Assembly (NCBI RefSeq): GCF_024701375.2
Contig: NZ_CP113910.1
Location: forward strand, 2,728,001 to 2,792,000
Origin: Streptomyces sp. KMM 9044
GTDB lineage: Bacteria; Actinomycetota; Actinomycetes; Streptomycetales; Streptomycetaceae
Direction of reading: 5' to 3'
DNA: 64,000 nucleotides
The notes beneath the pieces were generated by a model, which had not been told where the DNA came from, made no database searches, and saw nothing but the letters and a program-made list of their open reading frames with translations. The position numbers were made by a program, and so were the translations under genes. Of this stretch, positions 53,135 to 60,877 are shown in pieces (positions within the stretch are counted from its first letter, which is position 1; the number at the start of each line of letters is the position of its first letter).

Positions 53135-53896
53135 TTACGCCGTCTCGCCCTGGTCCCAGCGGAAGGTGCGTACCGCCAGCCATACCGCCACCGCCGTGGT
53201 GGCGAGCACCACCAGGATCGAAAGCCACACCGGGTGCTGGGGTGCGCCGTTCGGCATCTGGGTGAGCATGAGGTCCGCGAAGAAGGTACTCGGGAGCAGG
53301 CCCAGCGTGGTGCGGACGGCGTCCGGCATGAGCTCCATGGGGAAGGCGAGGCCGCTCAGGAAGAGGGCGGTGAGCTGGACCAGCGTGCCCACGTTGGTGG
53401 CGGCGTCCGGCGAGGCCATGCGGCCGCCGATGAGGTAGCCGATGCCGCCGAACATGGCCAGGCCCAGGAAGGCGATGCCGAACAGCGCGGGCAGCCTGGC
53501 CGGTTCCACCTTGCCCAGGGCGACGGCCACCGCAAGCAGGGCGACCGTCTGGGCGGTCACCATGAGGACCCTCGGGAACATGTGGGTCAGGACGAGGCGG
53601 GCACGGCCCACGGGTGTGGTGCCCAGGAGACGCAGGGTGCCCTTGGTGCGCAGGGTGGCCAGCGGGCCGGCCGTGACGGTGAGCGCGGCGCTGGTGACGG
53701 CCAGGAAGATGGCCATCGGGATGACCAACTGGAGGAAGTCAGGGGCGCCGGTCTCCTGAGGGACGACCGCGCCGATGCCGAGGAAGATGGCCAGCATTCC
53801 GAAGGGGAAGAAGAGCGCGAAGTAGAAATACCGGGGCTCGCGGAGGAGTTCGCGGGCATGCAGCATGGCCAGTTCCCGGGTGGCGGTGGTGATCAC
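53135..53896 (-). CDS. ABC-2 type exporter permease
   Basis: A 253-residue membrane protein with six helices; RELLREPRYFYFALFFPFGML and the later GLAFPMELMPDAVRTTLGLLP match the ABC-2 (DrrB/YfiN-like) permease family. Its GTG overlaps the stop of the ATPase gene (GTGA). With that ATPase it would export a hydrophobic peptide or drug. Location next to the RiPP genes suggests export of, or immunity to, the product. Confidence 0.88.
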   Translation of the reverse strand: MITTATRELAMLHARELLREPRYFYFALFFPFGMLAIFLGIGAVVPQETGAPDFLQLVIPMAIFLAVTSAALTVTAGPLATLRTKGTLRLLGTTPVGRARLVLTHMFPRVLMVTAQTVALLAVAVALGKVEPARLPALFGIAFLGLAMFGGIGYLIGGRMASPDAATNVGTLVQLTALFLSGLAFPMELMPDAVRTTLGLLPSTFFADLMLTQMPNGAPQHPVWLSILVVLATTAVAVWLAVRTFRWDQGETA

Positions 53897-54975
53897 GCCG
53901 TGGCCCCTTCCGAGTCGGTGTCCGCATCCGCGGATTCGGCGGCGTTCTGGAACGGCACGCCCGTGAGGTGACGGAAGACCGCCTCCAGTCCCGCTTCCCT
54001 GAGCTGGATCCGGGTGGCCGCGAGGGGGCCGGTGAACTGCGTGAGCACGGCGTCGGAGTTGCGGGTGCGTGCGGTCACGCGGGTGCCGTCGGCGGCGTCG
54101 TGGGACTCCACGTGGGTAACGCCTTCCGTGGTGCGCAGGGCGGTCAGGTCGGTGCCGGCGGCGACGGTGAAGTGGACCTCGCGTTCGGGTGCGTAGTGAG
54201 CAATGAGCTCCTGGGGCGCTCCGCAGGCGGCGACCTTGCCCTGGTGGAGGATGGCCACCCGGTCGCAGAGAGTCTCGGCCTCCTCCATGGAGTGGGTCGA
54301 GAGCAGGACGGTGCCGCCGCCGTCGCGGTGGCTGCGGATGGCGGCCCAGAGTTCCTGGCGGGCGTTGGGATCCAGACCGGTGGACGGCTCGTCGAGAATC
54401 AGGACACGGGGGCGGGAGATGAGGGCTGTGCCGACGAGGAGGCGCTGGCGCTGTCCGCCCGAGAGCTTGGCTACGCGGACGTCACGGGAGTCGGTGAGGC
54501 CGATGCGCTCGATGATGGCGTCGGGGGATTCGGGGTCCGGGTAGAAGGAGGCCCAGACTCGCAAGAGTTCGGCGACAGTCTGCTGTTCGAAGAGCGCGGC
54601 CTGCTGGGGCTGGATCGCGACCTGGCGGCGCACTTCGTCGCGCTCGGCCGCGGGATCGAGTCCCAGGATGCGCACGGCTCCGGAGGTGGGGCGGCGCAGA
54701 CCGGCCAGCATCTCGATGGTCGTGGTCTTACCGGCACCGTTGGGTCCGAGTAGGCCGAAGATCTCACCGTGGCCAACCGCCAGATCGATCCTGTCCGTCG
54801 CGGTCCTCGCGGTGCCGTGGGGACCGGGGTAGTGCTTGGTGACGGCGGCGAGCCGGATCGCCGCGTCCCGCGGTATGTCGGCCTCGGGAACGGGTGCGGT
54901 GGTGTCGGTGTCCAGTTCGGGCATATCCGAGTCAGCCTCTCGTTGGTGCTGCTGAGAACTCGCCGAGTCACGCAT
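53893..54975 (-). CDS. ABC exporter ATP-binding protein (DrrA type)
   Basis: A 360-residue ATPase with one cassette: Walker A GPNGAGKTT, signature LSGGQRQRL, Walker B VLILDEPSTGLDP and the His switch LSTHSMEEAE. A C-terminal DrrA-like regulatory domain of about 100 residues follows. The ATG at 54975 has AGGA just upstream; an ATG at 54987 and one at 54924 are alternatives. It is the first gene of the four-gene export and regulator operon, 104 bases downstream of the LanB-type gene. Confidence 0.88.
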   Translation of the reverse strand: MRDSASSQQHQREADSDMPELDTDTTAPVPEADIPRDAAIRLAAVTKHYPGPHGTARTATDRIDLAVGHGEIFGLLGPNGAGKTTTIEMLAGLRRPTSGAVRILGLDPAAERDEVRRQVAIQPQQAALFEQQTVAELLRVWASFYPDPESPDAIIERIGLTDSRDVRVAKLSGGQRQRLLVGTALISRPRVLILDEPSTGLDPNARQELWAAIRSHRDGGGTVLLSTHSMEEAETLCDRVAILHQGKVAACGAPQELIAHYAPEREVHFTVAAGTDLTALRTTEGVTHVESHDAADGTRVTARTRNSDAVLTQFTGPLAATRIQLREAGLEAVFRHLTGVPFQNAAESADADTDSEGATA

Positions 54976-54994
54976 GGTTCCTATCATGGCATCC

Positions 54995-55013
54995 ACTTGC
55001 CGAGTCTGCAAGT
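54995..55013. promoter_or_regulatory. Inverted repeat, candidate operator of the exporter operon
   Basis: ACTTGC and GCAAGT face each other across seven bases (CGAGTCT), 20-38 bases before the proposed ATPase start. Spacing and position suit a dimeric winged-helix repressor, and the operon itself encodes one (52303-52620). Confidence 0.55.
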
Positions 55014-55078
55014 AAGTGCTGATACGGAACACGGTTGGCTTGTAAAGGAGTTGACGTAGCGTGTGCCACTCGGGCCGG

Positions 55079-55951
55079 CTAGCGACTACCGGCTGACGCC
55101 AGGATGCCCAGCAGGCTCTCCTCGGCGGGTACGAAGCCCCAGCGGTTCATGTCCATGTGCAGGTAGTGCAGAAGGAGGACGGGGCGCGGGACGGGGTTAC
55201 CGTCCGCCGCCGCGCCGTCGAGGGTACGAACGGCCGCGGCGACGTGGTTTCGCACGGCTTCCCGGTGCCGGTCCTCCAGGGGCGCCGCGTGCACGCCGGC
55301 TGCCGCGCGTGCGAGGAGGTGGCGGCGCTGGTCCTGGTCCGGTGCGCACATGGCCAGCTGGCGGCCCCACTGGCGTCGGTGGGCCGTCCAGAACGCGGAC
55401 TGCGCCTCCTGGTCGGGGAGCGCCGCCCGCACGAGGGAGCTCATGTGGGCGACCGCTAGGGCCGCCCGGGCGAACAGCGGCTCCAGGGTGCCGATCTGCT
55501 GCTCGATGTAGAGGCGGCTGGATGCGGTGAACAGCGCCTCCGCCCGCCGCACCCCGGCGGAGCCTCCGTACTTGGCCAGCTCCGGCGCGTACAGGGCGCA
55601 GCGGGTCTGTCTGACAAGGGGTAGGCCCTGGGGCACGGAGCCGGGCACGAGGCGCTCGGCGAGGGTTGGGGCGGACAGGTTGTGCAGTAGCTCGACGAGT
55701 TCGGGCAGCCGGTCATGGACGTGGTCCGCACCGTCCGGGGGGCAGGCCAGGCGGAGCCGCAGGTGGTGGCCGCTCATGTCCCAGTAGCGGGTGAAGAACC
55801 ACGCGGAGGCGGTCTCCTGTGCGGCATGTGCGGCGAGCCAGGGGACCAGGACCCTGGTCGCCTCGTCCATGAGGTCCGGGTGACCGGGGTAGGCGCGTAC
55901 GTACCACCAGTCCGTTCGGTGGGCGGAGTCATGCGGGAGGGTGGTCGTCAT
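55079..55951 (-). CDS. LanB C-terminal-type elimination protein (thiopeptide/LAP dehydratase small subunit)
   Basis: A 290-residue protein of the thiopeptide-type bacteriocin biosynthesis (SpaB_C) family: DWWYVRAYPGHPDLMDEATR, FFTRYWDMSGHHLRLRLACP and LLLHYLHMDMNRWGF are typical. In split LanB systems this subunit removes glutamate from glutamylated Ser/Thr to leave Dha/Dhb. The same family also includes pyridine synthases of thiopeptides; only one copy is seen here and its partner is adjacent, so elimination is favoured. AGGAG eight bases before the ATG at 55951 sets the start; a GTG at 55957 overlaps the preceding stop. Confidence 0.82.
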   Translation of the reverse strand: MTTTLPHDSAHRTDWWYVRAYPGHPDLMDEATRVLVPWLAAHAAQETASAWFFTRYWDMSGHHLRLRLACPPDGADHVHDRLPELVELLHNLSAPTLAERLVPGSVPQGLPLVRQTRCALYAPELAKYGGSAGVRRAEALFTASSRLYIEQQIGTLEPLFARAALAVAHMSSLVRAALPDQEAQSAFWTAHRRQWGRQLAMCAPDQDQRRHLLARAAAGVHAAPLEDRHREAVRNHVAAAVRTLDGAAADGNPVPRPVLLLHYLHMDMNRWGFVPAEESLLGILASAGSR

Positions 55952-55953
55952 CG

Positions 55954-58458
55954 TCACTGCTCCTCGTACTCCTTGGGCCAGGACAGCAGCGCCGCGTGCT
56001 CTGTGACCCGGGGGCGACCGAGATGGTCGCGCTGCGGTTGCCGTCCACGCGCGGGCAGGGCCTCCACTATTCGGACGTGGCGGGTCGACGGGCTCAGCCA
56101 GTGCCGCAGGACGCCGACGGAGAGGGGCGAGCCCAGCGAGACCCACATGGGTTTGCGGTCCTGGGTGAGGCCGAATCCCCCGCTGCCGAGCTGGTGGACG
56201 AAGACCTCCTCAGGCATGCCGTGCTCGCGCCGGAACTCGTCCCAGCGGACGGCCAGCTCCAGGTCGTCCTGTCCTTCGGGCAGAGCGTCGGCGGGCACGA
56301 TCCAGGACGCGCGGGCGGTGACGAGGCGTCCCTCGGGGCCGTCCGTGACCCGGGGCAGGGCCACGACCTCCTCGCCGCAGTGGGCGCGGAGCCGGTTGGC
56401 CTGCGTCAGCGTGTAGTCGGAGTGCGGGGAGCCGTTGACCCAGGGGTCGGCCAGCACCGCGAGCAGACGTACGTACGATTGGAGGAGGTGCTGCGGGATG
56501 AGTCCCAGGTAGGCGAGGCCCACAGGTTCGCCGTCGCGGTCGAAGAGGGACAGGGTGCGGGTGGCGGGATCGTGAACAAGCACGGTGTCGTCGAGCGTGA
56601 GAGCGCCGGGCGCGAGGGACTCGGGCGCGCCGACCTCACCGGGCAGCACGAGCGGCGGGAGGAGGCCGCCGCACTCGGCCTGCACGGTGTTGCAGTCTGT
56701 CCAGACCACCAGCTCACGGCAGCGCACCCCGGCTCGGGAGCGTTGGACGTGGTCGGTGAGGCGGTCGCGGAAGCCGTCGCCTAAGAGCCGGGCGAAACGG
56801 GTGAACAGCGCGCCACTGCCGGCCCCGAACTGGTTGACAACCAGTTGGTGGCGGCCGGTCGCAGAGTCGTCCGCGCTGTCGGCCTCCAGTTGGAAGAAGA
56901 CCCCGGCGTTCGGTGGTGCGCTCGTCGGCCCGACCGGCAGCCAGGCCCGGTCCCCGGGGTTCTCGCGGCTGGCTATGTCGGCGTACAGGGCACGTTCGAG
57001 CGGAGGATTGGCGTCGCGGTCCACGGTGAGCCGCATGAGGAAGCCGAGCGGATCGCGGCACACGCCGCCGGGCCCGTACTCGGCGACGAAGCCGTCCAGC
57101 AGGAAGTCGTACAAGTGCGAGCGGAAGATGTACGGACGCATGCGCTCACCCAGCGTGGTGAGGTCGGCGCGTACGGCGGGCGCGGCCAGTGGGTCGGAGA
57201 GTGCCAGGTCGGTTTCCCGGTCCTCGTAGATGAGGCCACTGGGCTTCCGCTCGCCCGGGTCGCGGTGCTCGCTCCAGCCGCCGGTCAGGGTCTGCAGGTC
57301 GCCGGCGGCCGCGATCCGGTTCCGTACGGTCTTGCGGTGGGCATGGGCACCCAGGTCGTGTGCGCGGACCAGGTCGGTCTCCGTGATCGGGGCGTCCTTG
57401 CCGGCCACGAGCGCAGCCAGGACAGGTAACGGGTCATCGCCGCGCCGCCAAGGCGGCACCGGATGGATGAACCCCGCGTCTAGGAGGCGCCGGAACCGCG
57501 CGAAGGGCCGGGCCCCGCCGAGGTGAACAAGTAGCTCCTCGAGAGCGACGGCTTCCTGGACCTCGGCATCGACTGCCTTGAACCCCGCCAGCGCCCGCGC
57601 CCTGTGGTCTGCCTCGATCGCGCGGTCGTGGCGCCAGACGACGCCCTCGGTGGTGACGACCTCGCTGTGCAGCAGCAGGCCGTCCGGCTCGGTGGGGGTG
57701 CCCCGGCGGATCGGCGCTACGCGGTAGCGCAGCCGCCCCGCCGTCCGCTCGTCGCGGGCGAGGCGGCTCAAGGCCAGGTAGGTGGGGGTGGCTGAGACGC
57801 GGCTGCGGGCCCGGCCCTCACCGGTGGTCCCGGCCTCACCGACCGTGGTCAGGCCGGAGAAAGGGCTGGTCTTGACGGCAGCGCGGATGACGTACGAGTA
57901 CAGGGTCTTGAGTTTCCTGGCCGAGCGCTCCTTGCGGTCGGAGTGCCGGATCCAGTCGGGCGCCGCGAGCGCGACGGACTCGGCGAAGCCGGGCACGTCG
58001 AGGGCCGCGTGGAGGTGGCGGACCGCTTCGGCACGGTCCTCGGCCAGCCGTGCGCCGAGCTGATCCAGCAGGTCGTGACGCTCCCGTGCCAGCCGTACCC
58101 AGGCGTCGAGACATGCCACAGCCTCAGGGCCGGGGAGGCGTCGGCGGACGGCATCCAGGACGGTGTCGTCCCACGGGAGCGGGTCGAGCCGGTTAACCGC
58201 CCGTTTGCCCGCGAGAACCTTGCGCCGCAGCGGCACGTCGTCCTCCAGCTGCGGGACCAGGGCGAAGAAGATGTCCGCTATGCCGGTTGCCAGTTCACCC
58301 GACTCGGCGGTCGTACGGGCTAGTTCGTCCAGGAGTTTGCGTGTGGTCGACGCGACCAGGTCCAGGGCGTCCGCCGGAAGGCCCGCCACTCGGGTCAGAA
58401 GGAGAGGGGAGATCGAGACAGTGCGAGACATCGAGGATGCGATCGCCTTCTTCGTCAC
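55954..58458 (-). CDS. LanB N-terminal-type glutamylation protein (split lantibiotic dehydratase)
   Basis: An 834-residue Lant_dehydr_N protein. Typical features are the RKVLAGKRAVNRLDP region, KTLYSYVIRAAVKTSPFSGLT (tRNA/Glu-site region of LanB), and a C-terminal RSRAGVRCRELVVWTDCN-like segment. It uses glutamyl-tRNA to glutamylate Ser/Thr of a precursor peptide, with the next gene finishing the elimination. The GTG at 58458 overlaps the upstream M50 gene stop (GTGA). The split arrangement (large glutamylase, small lyase) is that of thiopeptides and goadsporin, not of one-chain class I lanthipeptides. Confidence 0.87.
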   Translation of the reverse strand: MTKKAIASSMSRTVSISPLLLTRVAGLPADALDLVASTTRKLLDELARTTAESGELATGIADIFFALVPQLEDDVPLRRKVLAGKRAVNRLDPLPWDDTVLDAVRRRLPGPEAVACLDAWVRLARERHDLLDQLGARLAEDRAEAVRHLHAALDVPGFAESVALAAPDWIRHSDRKERSARKLKTLYSYVIRAAVKTSPFSGLTTVGEAGTTGEGRARSRVSATPTYLALSRLARDERTAGRLRYRVAPIRRGTPTEPDGLLLHSEVVTTEGVVWRHDRAIEADHRARALAGFKAVDAEVQEAVALEELLVHLGGARPFARFRRLLDAGFIHPVPPWRRGDDPLPVLAALVAGKDAPITETDLVRAHDLGAHAHRKTVRNRIAAAGDLQTLTGGWSEHRDPGERKPSGLIYEDRETDLALSDPLAAPAVRADLTTLGERMRPYIFRSHLYDFLLDGFVAEYGPGGVCRDPLGFLMRLTVDRDANPPLERALYADIASRENPGDRAWLPVGPTSAPPNAGVFFQLEADSADDSATGRHQLVVNQFGAGSGALFTRFARLLGDGFRDRLTDHVQRSRAGVRCRELVVWTDCNTVQAECGGLLPPLVLPGEVGAPESLAPGALTLDDTVLVHDPATRTLSLFDRDGEPVGLAYLGLIPQHLLQSYVRLLAVLADPWVNGSPHSDYTLTQANRLRAHCGEEVVALPRVTDGPEGRLVTARASWIVPADALPEGQDDLELAVRWDEFRREHGMPEEVFVHQLGSGGFGLTQDRKPMWVSLGSPLSVGVLRHWLSPSTRHVRIVEALPARGRQPQRDHLGRPRVTEHAALLSWPKEYEEQ

Positions 58459-59582
58459 CGGCCCACCACCGACAAGGCAAGATCCACCGAGAGCGGGATC
58501 GTGTGGAACATCGCGTACGCCAAGAAACAGCCGTATGCGACCGAGGCCAGCGCGTACGTCACATGCCAGCGCCGGGCGCCGGTACCGAAGCGTGCGAGGT
58601 GCTCGGGCAGCGGCTGCCTCCTGATGGTGTGGCGCAGCAGTGTGAACGCCCTGCCCCGCATGTTCGTCAGCCCGGCTGCCGCTTCCACGGCGGTGTAGCC
58701 GTCGCTGGGCATCAGCGGGTTGAGATTCACGATCAGCAGGAACATCTGCATACCCAACAAGAACGCTGCCGTGTGCTGGACGAGGCCGCTGGAGTTGAGC
58801 GCCACGAGCCCCACCACGCCGCAGAACCAGCCGTCGCTCAGCACGCCCGCCATGGCCAGAAGCACCCGGCCGCCGCGCCCTCGGAGGCGGTAGGCGTCTG
58901 TGCGGTCCACGTACGCGACTGGCATGAAGTAGAAGAGCAACGCCACCCCGAGACCCCGGATGGGCACCTTGAGGTACTGGGCGACGAGCGCGTGGGCACT
59001 CTCGTGCGCGAGGACGATCAGCAGCATGACGCCCGTCGCGATGAGGAACGCCGGGCCCGCCAGGTCGCGTAGACCAGGGGTGCCAGTGAAGAGGGTGTGA
59101 AAGCCGAACGCATACCCGGTGACCGCACCCAGCGTAGCGAGCACGACGATGAGGCGAGCGGGCAAGGCGCGCAGGACACGGGCCACCGGCTCCAGCACGG
59201 TGGGCAGCGAGCGAGTGAGCACGACGCGCGGCATCAGCATGGACGTGCGGAACCGCTTGCCGCCGGCACTGGGACTGGCACCAGTGCCCTGTTCGGTCTG
59301 CTCAGATCCCTCCAGCAGCCCACTGCGCTCCAGGCCCGCAAGGAAGGTGTCGAGCTGCCGCGAGAACGCATCGGCACGCGCCTGATCCACACGGGCGTTC
59401 TCGGAGAAGTACGCCACGAGATCGTCACGGGTACGGGTGCCGTCCAGGTACCCGAGCAGCGCCTCGGCGGAGCGCGTGATGCGGTGGTAGTGCCCGGAGA
59501 CCGGATCGAAGATCAGCGGAATGTCGTCCATTCCACGGATGACCTCCAGTCCCTCCCGGAGCTTGGGCGGTGAACTGATCAC
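58455..59582 (-). CDS. M50-type membrane metalloprotease with N-terminal PqqD-like (RRE) domain
   Basis: A 375-residue protein. Residues 10-95 form a PqqD-like recognition domain (IPLIFDPVSGHYHRITRSAE, ALLGYLDGTRTRDDLVAYF), which in RiPP systems binds leader peptides. Residues 135-375 are membrane helices with the HEXXH zinc site H193-E194-S-A-H197 and NLNPLMPSDGY, the third ligand region. It is a good candidate for leader removal at the membrane, coupled to export. AGGAGG five bases before the GTG at 59582 fixes the start. A strong hairpin lies just upstream, between it and the precursor genes. Confidence 0.87.
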   Translation of the reverse strand: MISSPPKLREGLEVIRGMDDIPLIFDPVSGHYHRITRSAEALLGYLDGTRTRDDLVAYFSENARVDQARADAFSRQLDTFLAGLERSGLLEGSEQTEQGTGASPSAGGKRFRTSMLMPRVVLTRSLPTVLEPVARVLRALPARLIVVLATLGAVTGYAFGFHTLFTGTPGLRDLAGPAFLIATGVMLLIVLAHESAHALVAQYLKVPIRGLGVALLFYFMPVAYVDRTDAYRLRGRGGRVLLAMAGVLSDGWFCGVVGLVALNSSGLVQHTAAFLLGMQMFLLIVNLNPLMPSDGYTAVEAAAGLTNMRGRAFTLLRHTIRRQPLPEHLARFGTGARRWHVTYALASVAYGCFLAYAMFHTIPLSVDLALSVVGR

Positions 59583-59605
59583 TGTTCCTCCTGTACGGGC
59601 AGCAC

Positions 59606-59644
59606 CCGGGGTCAAGCGGGTGGTAGCCACCCGCTTGACCCCGG
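59606..59644 (-). terminator. Hairpin between precursor genes and processing genes (possible attenuator)
   Basis: A perfect 18-base-pair stem (59606-59623 with 59627-59644) has a three-base TAG loop. It lies 105 bases after the last precursor stop and only 12 bases before the ribosome-binding site of the M50 gene. No separate promoter is evident, so partial read-through would yield excess precursor message over enzyme message, as in other RiPP operons. Confidence 0.75.
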
Positions 59645-59748
59645 CCCTGCAGGGCAGGATGATGCGGAATTGCGAGGACCTTCTGGTCCGACGCCGGCAG
59701 GACGGTGCCGAAGGTGTCAGCCGGTACGGCACCGCCCGCCGTGCCCGG

Positions 59749-59931
59749 TCACCCGTAGGTCGAGGCCGTGGTGAAGCTCGACGCGGAGGAGGCCGGGCAG
59801 GACGCCGAGCTCGCGGATGTCGCGCTGGCGAAGGACCCGAGGGCGCTGCCCTCCGGCAGCTCCTCGACGGTGAGCTCATCGTCCATCGCGTACAGGTCGA
59901 AGAGGTTCTCGGTCGTGAGGTCGTGGTTCAT
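59749..59931 (-). CDS. RiPP precursor peptide 1
   Basis: A 60-residue peptide. The acidic leader (TTENLFDLYAMDDELTVEEL then PEG) ends near SALGSF, and the core is Ser/Thr/Ala-rich around the invariant ASCPA, ending in TYG. One Cys and about 15 Ser/Thr are available for azoline formation or dehydration. AAAGGAG eight bases before the ATG is a strong ribosome-binding site. It is the last of five tandem precursors. Confidence 0.85.
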   Translation of the reverse strand: MNHDLTTENLFDLYAMDDELTVEELPEGSALGSFASATSASSASCPASSASSFTTASTYG

Positions 59932-59995
59932 GCTTGTCACTCCTTTCGTGTGAGTGGTGACCGTGCTGTGGTGCGCTATGGCACCTGCGGCGCGA

Positions 59996-60178
59996 TCAGC
60001 CGAAGGTGGAGGCCGAGCCCACGCTGGCGGCGGAGGTGGCCGGGCAGGACGCCGTCGACGCGGAGGAAGCGGAGAACCAGCTGCCGAGGGCGTTGCCCTC
60101 CGGCAGCTCCTCGACGGCGAGCTCACCGTCGAGGGCGTACAGGTCGAACATCTCCTCGGTGGCGATGATGTCGTTCAC
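59996..60178 (-). CDS. RiPP precursor peptide 2
   Basis: A 60-residue peptide very similar to precursor 1: leader EEMFDLYALDGELAVEELPE, then GNALG and a core with ASCPA and terminal STFG. One Cys is present. It starts with GTG at 60178, preceded by AGAGGAG. The 64-base spacing to precursor 1 is like that between the other precursors. Confidence 0.85.
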   Translation of the reverse strand: MNDIIATEEMFDLYALDGELAVEELPEGNALGSWFSASSASTASCPATSAASVGSASTFG

Positions 60179-60248
60179 TGATCTACTCCTCTCTTGTTGT
60201 GGTGTTGCGATGCGCCAAGCGCTGCTGACGACTTGCCAGTGCTCTTCG

Positions 60249-60434
60249 TCAGCCCGTGCAGTTGGCGGTCATGATGCTGCCCGCGGTGCTGGCCGGGCAG
60301 CTCGCGGTTCCGGCGGTGGAGGCGGTGCTGAAGGTGCCCAGCGCCACTCCCTCGGGGACCTGCTCCACGAACAGCCCCTCGTCACCCGGATCCACCAGGT
60401 GCAGATCGAGCTCCGTCATGGTGATGTCGCTCAT
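60249..60434 (-). CDS. RiPP precursor peptide 3
   Basis: A 61-residue peptide of a second leader type (TELDLHLVDPGDEGLFVEQV then PEGVALG). The core contains ASCPA and, unlike precursors 1, 2 and 4, a second Cys near the end (ANCTG). GGAGG precedes the ATG. A 154-base block covering most of the gene (60264-60417) is identical in precursor 5, so the two arose by a recent duplication or were kept alike by conversion. Confidence 0.85.
   Translation of the reverse strand: MSDITMTELDLHLVDPGDEGLFVEQVPEGVALGTFSTASTAGTASCPASTAGSIMTANCTG
60264..60417 (-). repeat. 154-base direct repeat, copy A (within precursor 3)
   Basis: It is identical base for base to 60676-60829 in precursor 5. Flanking sequence differs on both sides. 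The repeat covers the leader from residue 7 and most of the core. Confidence 0.9.
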
Positions 60435-60453
60435 CGGATGCCTCCGGGGCGGC

Positions 60454-60627
60454 TCAGGTGTAGCTGGAGAAGGACGTGAACGAGGACGCCGACGTGGCCG
60501 GGCACGAGGCGCTGCCGACGGTTCCGGCCGTCGACACCGACGCCAGCGCGTTTCCGTCCGCCAGGGTCTCCATCTCCAGGGAGTCCTCGAGCATGTCGTC
60601 GAGGACGTACAGTTCCAGGTCAGCCAT
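60454..60627 (-). CDS. RiPP precursor peptide 4
   Basis: A 57-residue peptide read directly from the minus strand. The acidic leader begins MADLELYVLDDMLEDSLEME and ends with ADGNALA, and the core has ASCPATSASSF and ends SSYT. One Cys. It is the most divergent member: its leader lacks the VEE/VEQ stretch and has METLADG instead. GGGG-rich sequence before the ATG at 60627 is a fair ribosome-binding site. It lies between the near-identical precursors 3 and 5. Confidence 0.83.
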   Translation of the reverse strand: MADLELYVLDDMLEDSLEMETLADGNALASVSTAGTVGSASCPATSASSFTSFSSYT

Positions 60628-60660
60628 GGGGAATCCCCCTTCTGCTGCAGTCGGGGGCTA

Positions 60661-60846
60661 CTAGCCCGAGCATTGGGCGGTCATGATGCTGCCCGCGGTG
60701 CTGGCCGGGCAGCTCGCGGTTCCGGCGGTGGAGGCGGTGCTGAAGGTGCCCAGCGCCACTCCCTCGGGGACCTGCTCCACGAACAGCCCCTCGTCACCCG
60801 GATCCACCAGGTGCAGATCGAGCTCCGTCGAGCCGAAGTCGCTCAT
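60661..60846 (-). CDS. RiPP precursor peptide 5
   Basis: A 61-residue peptide nearly identical to precursor 3. Differences are confined to the first residues (SDFGSTELDL) and the last four (QCSG), so it also has two Cys. AAGGGAGG precedes the ATG at 60846. It is the first precursor in transcription order, starting 31 bases after the nitroreductase gene stop. Confidence 0.85.
   Translation of the reverse strand: MSDFGSTELDLHLVDPGDEGLFVEQVPEGVALGTFSTASTAGTASCPASTAGSIMTAQCSG
60676..60829 (-). repeat. 154-base direct repeat, copy B (within precursor 5)
   Basis: It is identical to 60264-60417, offset by 412 bases with the precursor 4 gene between. The absence of any third-position change implies very recent duplication or gene conversion. 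Confidence 0.9.
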
Positions 60847-60877
60847 GCGATATACCTCCCTTCTGTTCTCTCGGCGG

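Noticed and set aside
55079..55951. Thiopeptide pyridine synthase (macrocycle-forming enzyme)
   Set aside because: The family includes such enzymes, but the precursors are Cys-poor and a split LanB needs this subunit for elimination; no second copy is visible.
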